The notes beneath the pieces were generated by a model, which had not been told where the DNA came from, ran no database searches, and was given only the letters and a program-made list of their open reading frames with translations. This document shows positions 1-8,356 of a DNA stretch of 8,631 bases, piece after piece. Made by a program: the position numbers and the translations under genes. The stretch spans positions 1 to 8,631 of the forward strand of contig JAJIYR010000131.1 in assembly GCA_020881085.1 (NCBI GenBank), written 5' to 3'. Each line of letters begins with the position of its first letter. Position 1 is the first letter of the stretch. Origin of the DNA: Rickettsia endosymbiont of Bryobia graminum. Its GTDB lineage: Bacteria > Pseudomonadota > Alphaproteobacteria > Rickettsiales > Rickettsiaceae.

Positions 1-67
1 ATAAGTAAATAGGACTTATTTTATAGGATGACTATGACAGAATATGAGAAAGGGAAACATACGGTAT

Positions 68-110
68 ATTCTCAACCACTACCGGCTGAGAGCCGATAGT
101 GGTTGAGTAT
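68..110. repeat. Near-perfect 20-bp inverted repeat (hairpin)
   Basis: The arms at 68-87 and 91-110 pair over 20 positions with two mismatches, leaving a 3-base loop (gag). The stem is much richer in GC than the surrounding DNA. No T-run follows directly (the next bases are cctcgagtgt), so it does not look like an ordinary intrinsic terminator. It may be a palindromic interspersed element, the remnant end of a mobile element, or an RNA 3' stem-loop. Its identity is unknown. Confidence 0.75.
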
Positions 111-301
111 CCTCGAGTGTATCACGTAATAGAAGTTACTGATGGAATAGAAATATTTATACAGTAAATACAGAAATTCTTTCTTTTTTTAATTATAACA
201 TATAACATATCAATTATTAGATTTTTTGATATAGTCAGTTAATATGAATTATCTATTTAATTATTTTTTGCTACCTAATTAATTATAAGTTTTGTTAGTT
301 A

Positions 302-330
302 TTGATAATATAGAATTCATTTAATAGATT
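302..330 (+). promoter_or_regulatory. Candidate sigma-70 promoter for the DUF2610-like gene
   Basis: TTGATA at 302-307 matches the -35 consensus at five of six positions. After 17 bases, TAGATT at 325-330 matches the -10 consensus at four of six. It lies about 40 bases before the start codon. Such matches are common by chance in DNA this AT-rich, so this is only a candidate. Confidence 0.3.
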
Positions 331-370
331 AAAAAATCTAGAATATATGTAGCCTAATTTAAAAATATTT

Positions 371-679
371 ATGAAAAAATTTAGTGTTAATTGTGATTTT
401 AATGGGCAAGTGGCTCCTTTTACTATATATATAGGGCAACCAGAACCAGGGCATCATCCTTTACATTTTCAAGCATGGTTTGTATCAGAACAACGTGGTG
501 GTACAATACCTGCAGAAGTAATGGATGCTGTAGCAAAATTGCAGGAGCTTGCTAAGAAAAATAAAGTACTGCTTGAAGAATTATGCGTTTATGCACTTGG
601 TTCAGCTCAAGAAGAGGATGAAAATGCTTCTCAGAATACTACAGAAGAAGTTGACGATAATAGTGACTCGCCTGAGTAA
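371..679 (+). CDS. DUF2610-like small conserved protein
   Basis: A 102-residue protein of unknown function that I recognise as resembling the DUF2610 family of small proteins common in Rickettsiales. Residues 1-80 form the conserved-looking part: an N-terminal strand ([12 protein letters not shown]), the segment [20 protein letters not shown] at about 15-34, a basic and glycine-rich turn (QRGG, 41-44) and a helical stretch ending in [12 protein letters not shown] (69-80). Residues 81-102 are a very acidic, probably disordered tail rich in Glu, Asp, Asn and Ser. There is no signal peptide or membrane segment, so it is likely cytosolic. The ATG at 371 has no clear Shine-Dalgarno sequence, but it is the first in-frame Met and the conserved part begins directly after it. 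Only 56 bases separate it from psd, so co-transcription is likely. The family call comes from memory of the motif pattern. Confidence 0.75.
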   Translation: MKKFSVNCDFNGQVAPFTIYIGQPEPGHHPLHFQAWFVSEQRGGTIPAEVMDAVAKLQELAKKNKVLLEELCVYALGSAQEEDENASQNTTEEVDDNSDSPE

Positions 680-735
680 TAATATAGAAGATGATAATGA
701 AATTAAATAATATTGAGATTAAATAGAGGGACAAA

Positions 736-1431
736 ATGAAACAATATAGTGATTTTGCTAAAATTATTCATCGAGAAGGTTATATATTCATTGTAAGTTT
801 TGCTGCAATTACTTTTTTGTTAGCCACTTTTAGCTCTACTCTAGGATATATAGGGTTTATTGCAACAATTTGGTGTGCATATTTTTTTAGGAATCCAGAT
901 CGATTTACTCCTATAAATGATGATTTAATAATTAGTCCAGCGGATGGGATGGTCCAAAAAATTACTGAAGCAGTACCACCTGTTGAGCTTGGGATGGGTG
1001 ATCAAGAAATGATCAGAGTTAGTATTTTCCTAAATATTTTTAATGTTCACGTAAATAGAATACCAGCAAATGGTAAAATTCTTTCTCTGCATTATAATCC
1101 TGGAAAGTTTTTTAATGCTTCTCTTGATAAAGCTAGTATTTATAATGAACGTCAGTCAGTTTTGATGGAAACAAATAGTGGTCATAAAGTAGCCTTCGTT
1201 CAAATAGCCGGGTTAATAGCTAGAAGGATATTATGTGATTTAGAAGAAGGATCAGAAGTAAGAGTTGGTGATAGATACGGTATTATACGTTTTGGTAGTA
1301 GAGCAGATATTTACTTACCTTTGAAAACAGCTTTATGTGTTACTGAAGGTCAAACTGCTATTGGTGGTGAAACTATTATTGCTGATTTTAAAACTAAAAA
1401 GACGTCTGAGCTTAAATTTGAAAGAAGGTAA
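736..1431 (+). CDS. psd: Phosphatidylserine decarboxylase proenzyme (short form)
   Basis: Decarboxylates phosphatidylserine to phosphatidylethanolamine at the inner membrane, the last step of that lipid pathway. The protein has 231 residues, the size of the short bacterial type. Two hydrophobic segments (about 16-30 and 36-51) anchor the N-terminus. The segment FFRNPDR (50-56) is followed by SPADG (67-71) and NVHVNRIP (103-110), the family's conserved Asp and His regions. Near the C-terminus [11 protein letters not shown] (185-195) contains the Gly187-Ser188 self-cleavage site; in this family Ser188 becomes the pyruvoyl cofactor, giving a large beta and a small alpha chain. A good Shine-Dalgarno sequence (GAGGG, 726-730) sits five bases before the ATG and supports this start. 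The pssA gene, which makes the substrate, follows 121 bases later. No damage is visible. Confidence 0.95.
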   Translation: MKQYSDFAKIIHREGYIFIVSFAAITFLLATFSSTLGYIGFIATIWCAYFFRNPDRFTPINDDLIISPADGMVQKITEAVPPVELGMGDQEMIRVSIFLNIFNVHVNRIPANGKILSLHYNPGKFFNASLDKASIYNERQSVLMETNSGHKVAFVQIAGLIARRILCDLEEGSEVRVGDRYGIIRFGSRADIYLPLKTALCVTEGQTAIGGETIIADFKTKKTSELKFERR

Positions 1432-1443
1432 TTAGCAGTATTT

Positions 1444-1490
1444 TATTCAAGGTAGTAATGTCATGCTAAAATAATGAAGCTACCTTAATA
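1444..1490. repeat. Imperfect inverted repeat between psd and pssA
   Basis: The left arm (tatt at 1444-1447, a bulged c, then aaggtag at 1449-1455) pairs with ctacctt plus aata at 1480-1490, giving 11 base pairs around a 24-base loop that can fold a little further. It lies 13 bases after the psd stop. No clear T-run follows, so it could be a weak terminator, an mRNA-stabilising stem or chance. Confidence 0.4.
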
Positions 1491-1499
1491 CTTATCCTA

Positions 1500-1528
1500 T
1501 ATACAAAAATAAATTTACCAATTATTAT
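1500..1528 (+). promoter_or_regulatory. Candidate promoter for pssA
   Basis: TATACA (1500-1505) and TATTAT (1523-1528) match the -35 and -10 consensus at four and five of six positions with a 17-base spacer, ending 24 bases before the proposed TTG start. Together with the inverted repeat upstream this could let pssA be transcribed separately from psd. The match is weak in AT-rich DNA. Confidence 0.22.
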
Positions 1529-1552
1529 ATCAAGTTCAATATTAGGTATAAA

Positions 1553-2320
1553 TTGATAAAAATACGTAAAGTGAAAATAAAAAAACCAATTCCATTTATT
1601 AAATTAATACCCAATTTTATTACTTTATTAGGTCTAGTAGCTGGGATGAGTGCTATTAGATTTGGTTTAGACGGTAGATGGGAAAAGGCGATATATTGTG
1701 TATTAATTGCTGCAGTACTTGATGGTATAGATGGTAGGATAGCAAGAATGTTAAATGCTACTAGTCCATTTGGCGCAGAATTAGATTCATTATGTGATTT
1801 TGCAAATTTTGGGGTAATTCCAGCTTTACTTGTGTATTTATGGTCATTTCAGCAATATGAATATAAAATTCTTTCATGGGGATGTATATTATTATTTATT
1901 GTTTGTATGGCATTAAGATTGGCAAGATTCAATACCACTATCTTTCAAGAAGTTGGTAGTAATAAAAAAATTGATAATTTCTTTACTGGCGTACCTGCTC
2001 CTTGTGGTGCTTTGCTTGGGCTTGTACCCATGATTTTAGATTTTGAAATGGGAAGCCTATTGGGTGTTAACTTCCGTTCTCATACTATAATAATAGATTT
2101 ATATATTATTATAGTTGCTTTTTTACTTACTAGTAGATTACCAACTTTTTCAACAAAAAATATTAATATTAGGCCTGAATATCTATCATTAGTAATGGTT
2201 GCTTTTACGGTAATTATTATAAGTCTTATAATATACCCGTGGTATTTACTTCCTGCATCTGCATTAGTATATATGTTTTCCATACCAGTCTGCTACTTTA
2301 TTAATAAAAAATTTAACTAG
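1553..2320 (+). CDS. pssA: CDP-diacylglycerol-serine O-phosphatidyltransferase
   Basis: An integral membrane enzyme that joins serine to CDP-diacylglycerol, releasing CMP and giving phosphatidylserine, the substrate of the Psd enzyme encoded just upstream. The 255-residue protein carries the full CDP-alcohol phosphatidyltransferase signature: Asp57, Asp60-Gly61, Ala64-Arg65, Gly74, Asp78 and Asp82, with the expected spacing. The conserved N-terminal segment PNFITLLGLVAGMSAIRFG (20-38) precedes it. Several hydrophobic helices follow, at about 88-98, 107-125, 148-163, 178-193, 212-229 and 231-250. The proposed start is TTG at 1553, six bases after a short AGG. No ATG lies upstream in frame, and the first internal Met (residue 32) would remove part of the conserved N-terminus, so a non-ATG start fits best. 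The frame is intact and ends nine bases before the emrA-like start. Confidence 0.93.
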   Translation: MIKIRKVKIKKPIPFIKLIPNFITLLGLVAGMSAIRFGLDGRWEKAIYCVLIAAVLDGIDGRIARMLNATSPFGAELDSLCDFANFGVIPALLVYLWSFQQYEYKILSWGCILLFIVCMALRLARFNTTIFQEVGSNKKIDNFFTGVPAPCGALLGLVPMILDFEMGSLLGVNFRSHTIIIDLYIIIVAFLLTSRLPTFSTKNINIRPEYLSLVMVAFTVIIISLIIYPWYLLPASALVYMFSIPVCYFINKKFN

Positions 2321-2328
2321 TTTTGAAT

Positions 2329-3409
2329 ATGTATAAACTATATGAGAAATATAAAAACCATCCTTATTATAAGTATGGTTTAACTTTAGTTGATTATCCA
2401 GCTGATGGTTCAAACCTCCACCTTCAGGTGGAGGTTTGAACCATCAGCTGGATAATCAACTGATAATGCTTATATTGATGCTGATATATCTAATGTTAGC
2501 TCTGAAATTGACGGTGTAATAGTTAATGTTCATGTTCTAGAGAATACAAGAGTAAAGGAAGGAGATCTTATAGCGGAAATTGATGATCGGGATTATAAGG
2601 CTCGACTTAGCTCAATTGAGGCATCTATTAATGCATCTATTAGTAATATAGAAATTCTTAAGCAAAAGATACTGATAGGAGAAATGACTTTAGCACAAAG
2701 TAAAGAAGCTTTAGCTTTTGCAGGTACTAATTTTGAAACTAATACATCTGATTACAAGAGAACTACTGAGCTAAACCGAGAAAATTTTGCTAGCAAAAAG
2801 CTACTTGATAATTCTAAAGTTAGCTTTACTAAAGCAAAAACTGATTTTAATCAAGCAAAATTAAACTTACAAATTGCTGAAAAGAATTTACAGCTTCTTA
2901 CTATAGAAAAAACTGCTGAAGAAGAAAAATTAAATGGATTACTACAAGATAAAAATATTGTTGCAAGAAGCCTAGTGAACACAAAAATTGTTTCTCCAAT
3001 TAATGGAGTATTAGCAAATACTAGCTTGCAGATAGGTAATTTTATTAATCCAGGAAGAGTATTATTTTTTGTTGTCCAAGATAAAATGTATGTAAGAGCT
3101 AATTTCAAAGAAACACAAGTTGCTGAATTTGCACCAAATCAAAAGGTCAAATTGCAATTTGATTCTATGCCAAATAAGGTTATTTATGGAAGGATTCGTA
3201 ATCTTTCACCTGCTACAGGATCAAAATTTAGTTTGATTCCTCCAGATAATGCAACTGGTAATTTTACTAAAATAGTTCAACGTGTTCCTGTATTAATTGA
3301 TTTTGACTTACCAGAAGGAGTTAATAAAGCTAATTTAGTTCCTGGTATGTCTGTAGTAGTATCAGTTAGAACAGATCAGAAAATGAAAAAATATGACGCA
3401 AACTCCTGA
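2329..3409 (+). pseudogene. emrA: EmrA/HlyD-type membrane fusion protein, interrupted
   Basis: EmrA-type proteins are periplasmic adaptors, held by one N-terminal helix, that link an inner membrane pump to an outer membrane channel. Here the frame from ATG 2329 encodes a plausible cytosolic tail (MYKLYEKYKNHPYYKYGLTL) and then enters a perfect palindrome (2388-2461) containing stops TGA 2437 and, in the other frame, TAA 2453. The coding frame resumes at 2456, shifted by one, as TDNAYIDADI, the usual start of the periplasmic part. It stays open for 317 codons: first half of the lipoyl domain (EIDGVIV to LIAEIDDRDY), a helical hairpin, the second half (KIVSPINGVLANTSLQIGNF) and the EmrA signature SPATGSKFSLIPPDNATGNF. 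The membrane helix expected between tail and TDNAY is absent. The resumed frame has no ATG, GTG or TTG before ATG 2684, which would lose half the lipoyl domain. The end overlaps the emrB start by 17 bases. Confidence 0.85.
2388..2461. repeat. Perfect 36-bp inverted repeat inside emrA
   Basis: The arms 2388-2423 and 2426-2461 are exact reverse complements over 36 bases, separated by only two bases (tc). The flanks differ at once beyond the arms apart from a possible wobble pair at 2387/2462. The inner stem (cctccacct / aggtggagg) is far richer in GC than its surroundings. It interrupts the emrA-like frame exactly where the membrane anchor should be. Possible origins are a Rickettsia-type palindromic element, a non-autonomous mobile element (hairpins of this general kind occur near the ends of IS200/IS605 elements), or an assembly artefact. 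No clear target duplication is visible. Confidence 0.93.
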
Positions 3410-4955
3410 ATATAGTAATTTAACTATTAAGCAGTATATTGCATTTTTTGCAATGATAGTAGGGATGTTTATGGCTGTACTAGATATACAGATTGTTGCT
3501 AGTTCATTATCTGTTATAGCAGCTGGCCTTTCTGCCTCTAGTGATGAATTATCTTGGGTCCAAACATCTTATTTGATGGCTGAAGTAATTATAATACCAA
3601 TTACTGGTTTTACAGCTAGACTTCTTTCTACTAGAATCTCTTATTTTATTGCTGCATTGGGCTTTACTATTATGAGTATTTGTTGTTCGCTTGCCAGCAA
3701 TATTGAAGCTATGATCCTATTTAGAGCATTACAAGGATTTTTCGGTGGAGCAATCATTCCTACAGTATTTAGTACTATATATATAATCTTTCCACCTGCA
3801 AAACGTCCGCTAATTACTGTAATAGTAGGTCTAGTTGTAACAGTTGCCCCAACGCTTGGTCCAACATTAGGGGGGGGGGTATATTACAGAGTATTTGTCT
3901 TGGCATTTTATGTTTTTATTGAATGTGATACCAGGTATTTTTGTTTGCACAGTAATTTATCTATATGGTGATTTTGATAAGCCAAATTATGATTTAATTA
4001 AGAATTTTGATTTTATAGGTATTGGCTTATTAGCTATAACTCTTGGTTGTTTACAGTATGTGTTAGAAGAAGGTAGCAAGAAAGGTTGGTTAGATGATAC
4101 CACAATATTATTATTAGTGATTATAGTTGTTATTGGTTTTATTGCCTTAATAATTAGAGAAATAACTTTTGTTAATCCAATTTTAGATTTATCAACTTTT
4201 GCTAATAAAAATTTTACATTTGGTTGTGCCTATTCTTTTGTAATAGGTATAGGATTGTACGGAGCCGTATATTTATTACCATTGTTTTTATTTACTGTAG
4301 CTGGCTTTGATACTGTACAAATCGGTTTCACTATGATGGTTACAGGTGCTTCACAATTTTGTTCTGCTCCTATAGCGGGAAGAATGCTTGGTTCAGGAAT
4401 AGATTTAAGGATTATGCTGGCTATGGGGCTGAGCCTATTTAGTTTTGGTTGTTATCTAAATAGTTTCTTGACGGTAGATTCTAAGTTTTATGAATTTGTT
4501 TTGCCACAGTTTTGTAGGGGGCTTCTTTAATGTTTTGCTTTTTACCAACCAATAATATTGCTCTTGGAGCTATGAGTAGAGACAAGGTTGGTAACGCTAG
4601 TGGTTTATATAATCTTACTCGTAATCTTGGAGGAGCTGTTGGACTCGCAATTATTAATACCATTCTTACGGATAATACTAGAATTTTTAGCCAATATATT
4701 AATGAAAATATTCGCTCTACCTCTGCTTATGCTTTAATGAAACTAGAGTTTTTTAGTAATCTATTAGATGGAAAAGTTGTGGATCCAGAAAAAGCTGCAT
4801 ATTTTTTATTGGCAACAAACATTAATAAGCAGGCATTTGTTATTGCAATAAATAATGTCTTTGGTTCGATAAGTTTATTATTTTTTATCATGATGATGCT
4901 ACTGCCTTTCTTATCAAATATTAATGCTAAAAGTGATGAGATAAATGCGCACTAA
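3393..4955 (+). pseudogene. emrB: EmrB-type MFS (DHA2) drug efflux transporter, two frameshifts
   Basis: A 14-helix, proton-driven drug exporter of the DHA2 family, the normal partner of EmrA. Three consecutive open segments (3393-3971, 3895-4530, 4530-4955) together give about 520 residues, the usual EmrB length. Segment one carries the first-helix motif around MAVLDIQIVASSL (Asp31) and the motif C region VTVAPTLGPTLGG. The protein should then continue YITEYLSWHFMFLLNVIPGI, but that lies in the next frame: a G10 tract (3870-3879) where nine or six G would keep the frame. The second break is at G5 (4517-4521); one more G would give CRGASLMFCFLPTNNIALG without interruption. The two shifts are +1 and -1 and cancel, so the first and last segments share a frame. 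As written the product stops after about 192 residues. The causes could be decay, slippage-based phase variation or sequencing error in homopolymers. The start ATG overlaps the emrA end by 17 bases. Confidence 0.88.
3870..3879 (+). repeat. G10 homopolymer tract at an emrB frame break
   Basis: Ten consecutive G residues encode the Gly-Gly of the PTLGG motif and put the downstream part of emrB out of frame by one base. The longest other G runs I noticed in this AT-rich window are five bases. Tracts of this length are prone to slipped-strand mispairing. Confidence 0.95.
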
Positions 4956-5415
4956 AATTTTTACTTTAGTTACTTTATCATTATTATTGCTTGGGCTTAT
5001 GGCAGCTCCTAGCGGGATTTTAGAATTAATATATTTAGTAGTGACACCGATAATAGCTTATCTTTTTGCAAGTAAGTTTAATTTGGTACCAAAAAATATT
5101 TATATAAATTATCGTTCTATTAGCTATTTTATTTGGCTAATAAAAGAAATGTTAATGTCTAGTTTGGTAGTAATAAAAATTATCTGGAGCAAAGATCTTA
5201 ACTTAAAACCAGTATTTGAACATATAGAGCATCATCAAGAAAATGATGCAAATATTACATTATACGCTAACTCAATTACTCTGACTCCAGGTACTGTAAC
5301 AGTTGATATTTCTAATAATACATTTTTAGTGCATGCTTTAGATCAATCATCAATTGATGATTTAAATATCAATGATAATGATTCTATGGCAAAAAGAGTA
5401 AAAAGCATTTTATAA
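4945..5415 (+). CDS. mnhE: Na+/H+ antiporter subunit E (MnhE/MrpE-like)
   Basis: Subunit E of the multi-subunit Mrp/Mnh monovalent cation/proton antiporter, an inner membrane complex that exchanges Na+ or other cations for protons. The 156-residue protein has hydrophobic helices at about 5-20 and 24-44, and the family core YFIWLIKEMLMSSLVVIKIIW (61-81). It then has a cytosolic-type domain with ANSITLTPGTVTVDI (108-122) and FLVHAL (127-132), the most recognisable MrpE signature. The length is typical. The ATG lies inside the end of emrB, an 11-base overlap that suggests translational coupling with the damaged pump gene. No other antiporter subunits (A-D, F, G) are visible in the window, so the rest of the complex must be encoded elsewhere if it exists. 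The frame is intact. Confidence 0.87.
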   Translation: MRTKIFTLVTLSLLLLGLMAAPSGILELIYLVVTPIIAYLFASKFNLVPKNIYINYRSISYFIWLIKEMLMSSLVVIKIIWSKDLNLKPVFEHIEHHQENDANITLYANSITLTPGTVTVDISNNTFLVHALDQSSIDDLNINDNDSMAKRVKSIL

Positions 5416-5418
5416 AGC

Positions 5419-5471
5419 CTAAGTTTTGTGAATTAAATATTAATAATCCAAATTTTATTCATAAAACCTAG
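5419..5471 (+). terminator. Terminator-like hairpin after mnhE
   Basis: Arms 5419-5438 and 5452-5471 pair at 17 of 20 positions, plus one G-U pair, around a 13-base loop. They begin four bases after the mnhE stop, and a run of six T follows at 5483-5488. The stem is AT-rich and the T-run is about 11 bases from the stem, so this is a weak intrinsic terminator at best, but its position between mnhE and sucA fits the end of an operon. Confidence 0.4.
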
Positions 5472-5479
5472 AAAAATAA

Positions 5480-5509
5480 TTGTTTTTTCAATTTTAAATT
5501 ATATATAAA
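5480..5509 (+). promoter_or_regulatory. Candidate promoter for sucA
   Basis: TTGTTT (5480-5485) and TATAAA (5504-5509) match the -35 and -10 consensus at four and five of six positions, with an 18-base spacer. They stand about 50 bases before the sucA start and directly after the terminator-like hairpin. The assignment is a candidate only. Confidence 0.33.
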
Positions 5510-5560
5510 TGATGTAGAGCCATATTTAATTTTGACTCAGATTAAAAAGGAAGAAGATAA

Positions 5561-8356
5561 ATGAAAGATTTTAAACAAAGTAGTTTTCTGTTTGGTGGTA
5601 ATGCTGTTTTTATAGAGGAGCTATATCAGCAATATTTATTAGATAAAGATTCTGTTGATGAAACTTGGCAAAATTATTTTCAGAATATTAAAGATAATAG
5701 CGATCAAAAACAAGTTAATAAGACTGCAGCCAAGATTATTATTAAATCTGATAAAGTAATTTCTAATAATATTATTGAATCTTCTAGAACAGCTGATAGC
5801 TTAAAAGCTAAAGAAATGATAGCTGCCTATCGTAAATATGGTCATTATTTAGTGAAGCTTGATCCATTAGGTCTTGAAATAAATAAAACAAAAAATGATT
5901 TAGAGATGAATATTGAAAATTTTGGTTTTAACGAAGATCAAGAAGATAATATTATCGATATTAATGATGAATCTTTAGGAGTAAAGAGCTGTAGTGTAAA
6001 CCAATTAGTACAATTGCTTGATTTGGTATATACTAAAAGTATTGCAATAGAGTTTGATCACATAGTAAATAAAGCAGAAAGATCTTGGTTATTTCAACAA
6101 ATAGAAAACCAAGATGATATTTCTTTATTAAAGGATAAAAAAAAGATTCTCCAAGATTTAGTAGAAGTAGAAGGTTTTGAACAATATTTACATATAAAAT
6201 TTCCTGGTGCAAAACGTTTTTCAGTAGAGGGTGGAGATGCTACGGTGGTTGCTATAGATAAAGCAATAGATATAGCTATAGATTATGGTATTGAAGATGC
6301 AGTAATAGGTATGGCTCACCGTGGTAGGTTAAGTACCTTAGCTAAGGTAATGTCTAAACCTTATAAAGCTATTATGTCTGGTTTTATGATAGGTAGTTCA
6401 TTTCCTGATGACTTAGGTATTTCTGGTGATGTAAAATATCATATTGGTTATTCATCAGATAGAGTGAAGGATAAATCATCAATACATCTTTCTATGGCAT
6501 TTAATCCTTCTCATTTGGAGGCAGTCAACCCAGTCGTTGCCGGGAAAGTACGAGCAAAACAAGATCAAGTGAAAGATCTTAAGCGTAAGAAAGCAGTGGG
6601 TATTTTAGTGCATGGAGATAGTGCGTTTTGTGGGCAGGGCGTAGTTGCTGAGAGCCTATCTATGTCTGAGTTAAAAGCCTATCATGTAGGTGGAATTATT
6701 CATTTTGTTATAAATAACCAAGTTGGTTTTACAGCTAATAGTATGGATACTAGAGTAAGTAGATATTCTACTGAATTTGCTAAGATTATTAATATTCCAA
6801 TTATGCATGTTAATGGTGATGATATTGAATTAGTATTAAAAGCTACTAATATTGCTATGAATTACAGGCAAAAATTTTCTAAAGATGTAGTTGTAGAAAT
6901 AATATGTTATCGTAAATATGGTCATAATGAAGGTGATGAGCCAATGTATACTCAAGCACCTATGTATAATATTATTAAAAATAAGCCAACCCCAGCTACT
7001 ATTTATGCTGATAAATTATTGAGTAATTCAGTAATTGAGCAAAATTATTTAGCCACTTTAAAAGAACAATTTAAAGCTAAATTAGATAAAGAATATGATC
7101 AAGCTAAGAATTATCAATCGGGACCACAATATTTAGAAAAATTATGGGCTGGCTATAAGAGATTTAGTTCGAGTGTAGCCATTACTGGTGTAGATAAAAA
7201 TATTTTAAAAGATTTGGGTATAAAGCTTTGTCAAATACCAAAAGATTTTTCTTTAAATAGTAAGCTTGTAAAATTATTTAAGGAAAGAGAAGATAGCTTA
7301 AAGCAGAATAAAGCCGTTGATTGGGCAACTGCTGAGCAATTAGCATTTGCTAGTCTATTAAATTCTGGTATTAATATCCGCTTTACTGGTCAGGATTCTG
7401 GGCGGGGTACTTTCTCTCATCGTCATAGTGTATTACATAGTCAAGTAGATAATAGTTCTTATACTCCTCTAAATAATATATCTGAAGGTCAAGGATATTT
7501 TGAAATAGCTGACAGTAATTTGTCAGAATATGCAGTACTTGGTTTTGAGTTTGGTTATTCATTGGTTGACCCAAAAAATTTAGTAATTTGGGAGGCTCAA
7601 TTTGGTGATTTTTCTAATGGCGCCCAGATTATCTTCGATCAATTTATTTCAGCTTGTGAAGATAAATGGCTTAGAATGAGTGGAGTAGTTGTGCTATTGC
7701 CACATGCTTACGAAGGACAGGGATCTGAGCATAGTTCTGCAAGGTTAGAAAGATTTTTACAGCTTGCTGCTATCAATAATATTCAAGTAGCATATCCAAC
7801 AACTCCAGCGTCATTATTTCATTTATTACGTCGCCAAATTTGTAGTGATAGCCGCAAACCATTGATAGTTATGTCGCCAAAATCTTTATTGAGACATAAG
7901 ATGGTCACATCAAGTTTTGCAGAGTTAGATAAAAATACTAGTTTTATTCCGGTGTTAGATGAAATTGATAATAAAATAGATGTTAAACAAGTTACTCGTG
8001 TTATATTATGTAGTGGTAAAGTATATTATGATTTATTGGACATGAGATTAGAAAAAAATATTTCCAATATTGTTATTATTCGCCTTGAGCAACTATACCC
8101 ATTTGAACAAGATTTTATTACTAAAATACTAAGTAAATATAGTGAAGTGGAAGAATTTTTTTGGTGTCAAGAAGAACCAAAAAATATGGGGGCATGGGGC
8201 TTTGTTCAAGACCGTTTAAATGATTGTTTAAAAGCTACTAGCATTAATGGTCGCTTTAAGTATGTAGGAAGAAAGGAATCTGCTTCTCCGGCTACTGGCT
8301 CTCCTTACGTACATAGTAAAGAGCAGAAAAAATTGCTTGAGGAAGCTATTATTTAA
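5561..8356 (+). CDS. sucA: 2-oxoglutarate dehydrogenase E1 component
   Basis: The thiamine-diphosphate-dependent E1 subunit of the 2-oxoglutarate dehydrogenase complex of the TCA cycle. It decarboxylates 2-oxoglutarate and passes the succinyl group to the lipoyl arm of E2 (SucB). The protein has 931 residues, normal for the family. The N-terminal E2/E3-binding segment ([18 protein letters not shown], 9-26) is followed by [16 protein letters not shown] (89-104), HRGRL (253-257), [16 protein letters not shown] (314-329) and the cofactor-binding motif from GDSAFCGQG (352-360) to NNQVGFT (385-391). Further on are [11 protein letters not shown] (451-461), [12 protein letters not shown] (611-622), WEAQFGDF (677-684) and [17 protein letters not shown] (715-731). 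The C-terminus keeps the typical [12 protein letters not shown] pattern. A purine-rich Shine-Dalgarno stretch (AAGGA, 5547-5551) supports the ATG at 5561. The last codons and stop overlap a repeat element. Confidence 0.97.
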   Translation: MKDFKQSSFLFGGNAVFIEELYQQYLLDKDSVDETWQNYFQNIKDNSDQKQVNKTAAKIIIKSDKVISNNIIESSRTADSLKAKEMIAAYRKYGHYLVKLDPLGLEINKTKNDLEMNIENFGFNEDQEDNIIDINDESLGVKSCSVNQLVQLLDLVYTKSIAIEFDHIVNKAERSWLFQQIENQDDISLLKDKKKILQDLVEVEGFEQYLHIKFPGAKRFSVEGGDATVVAIDKAIDIAIDYGIEDAVIGMAHRGRLSTLAKVMSKPYKAIMSGFMIGSSFPDDLGISGDVKYHIGYSSDRVKDKSSIHLSMAFNPSHLEAVNPVVAGKVRAKQDQVKDLKRKKAVGILVHGDSAFCGQGVVAESLSMSELKAYHVGGIIHFVINNQVGFTANSMDTRVSRYSTEFAKIINIPIMHVNGDDIELVLKATNIAMNYRQKFSKDVVVEIICYRKYGHNEGDEPMYTQAPMYNIIKNKPTPATIYADKLLSNSVIEQNYLATLKEQFKAKLDKEYDQAKNYQSGPQYLEKLWAGYKRFSSSVAITGVDKNILKDLGIKLCQIPKDFSLNSKLVKLFKEREDSLKQNKAVDWATAEQLAFASLLNSGINIRFTGQDSGRGTFSHRHSVLHSQVDNSSYTPLNNISEGQGYFEIADSNLSEYAVLGFEFGYSLVDPKNLVIWEAQFGDFSNGAQIIFDQFISACEDKWLRMSGVVVLLPHAYEGQGSEHSSARLERFLQLAAINNIQVAYPTTPASLFHLLRRQICSDSRKPLIVMSPKSLLRHKMVTSSFAELDKNTSFIPVLDEIDNKIDVKQVTRVILCSGKVYYDLLDMRLEKNISNIVIIRLEQLYPFEQDFITKILSKYSEVEEFFWCQEEPKNMGAWGFVQDRLNDCLKATSINGRFKYVGRKESASPATGSPYVHSKEQKKLLEEAII

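Larger units (their letters stand above)
1..370. other. Gene-free left end with one hairpin
   Basis: No open frame of useful length is visible on either strand. All three plus-strand frames meet a stop within the first dozen bases, so any upstream plus-strand gene has already ended. The stretch holds a strong hairpin (68-110), a T-rich run at about 180-190 and a candidate promoter just before the first gene. From about 190 to 350 it is very AT-rich and otherwise featureless. I see no tRNA-like or other structured RNA here. Confidence 0.6.

Noticed and set aside
2080..2283. Short minus-strand open frames within pssA, emrA, emrB and sucA
   Set aside because: They lie inside strongly recognisable plus-strand genes, have no ribosome sites or family motifs, and are shadows of the real frames.
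2388..2461. An intrinsic terminator before a downstream gene
   Set aside because: The perfect stem has no T-run after it and lies within a coding sequence whose two halves match one protein.
2684..3409. A separate short HlyD-like gene starting at ATG 2684
   Set aside because: The same frame stays open and keeps lipoyl-domain coding back to 2456, so this ATG is internal and the gene is truncated at its 5' end rather than starting here.
3895..4955. Two further independent transporter genes at 3895-4530 and 4530-4955
   Set aside because: Their products continue the EmrB protein in order with no missing residues at the joins; they are frame-shifted pieces of one gene.
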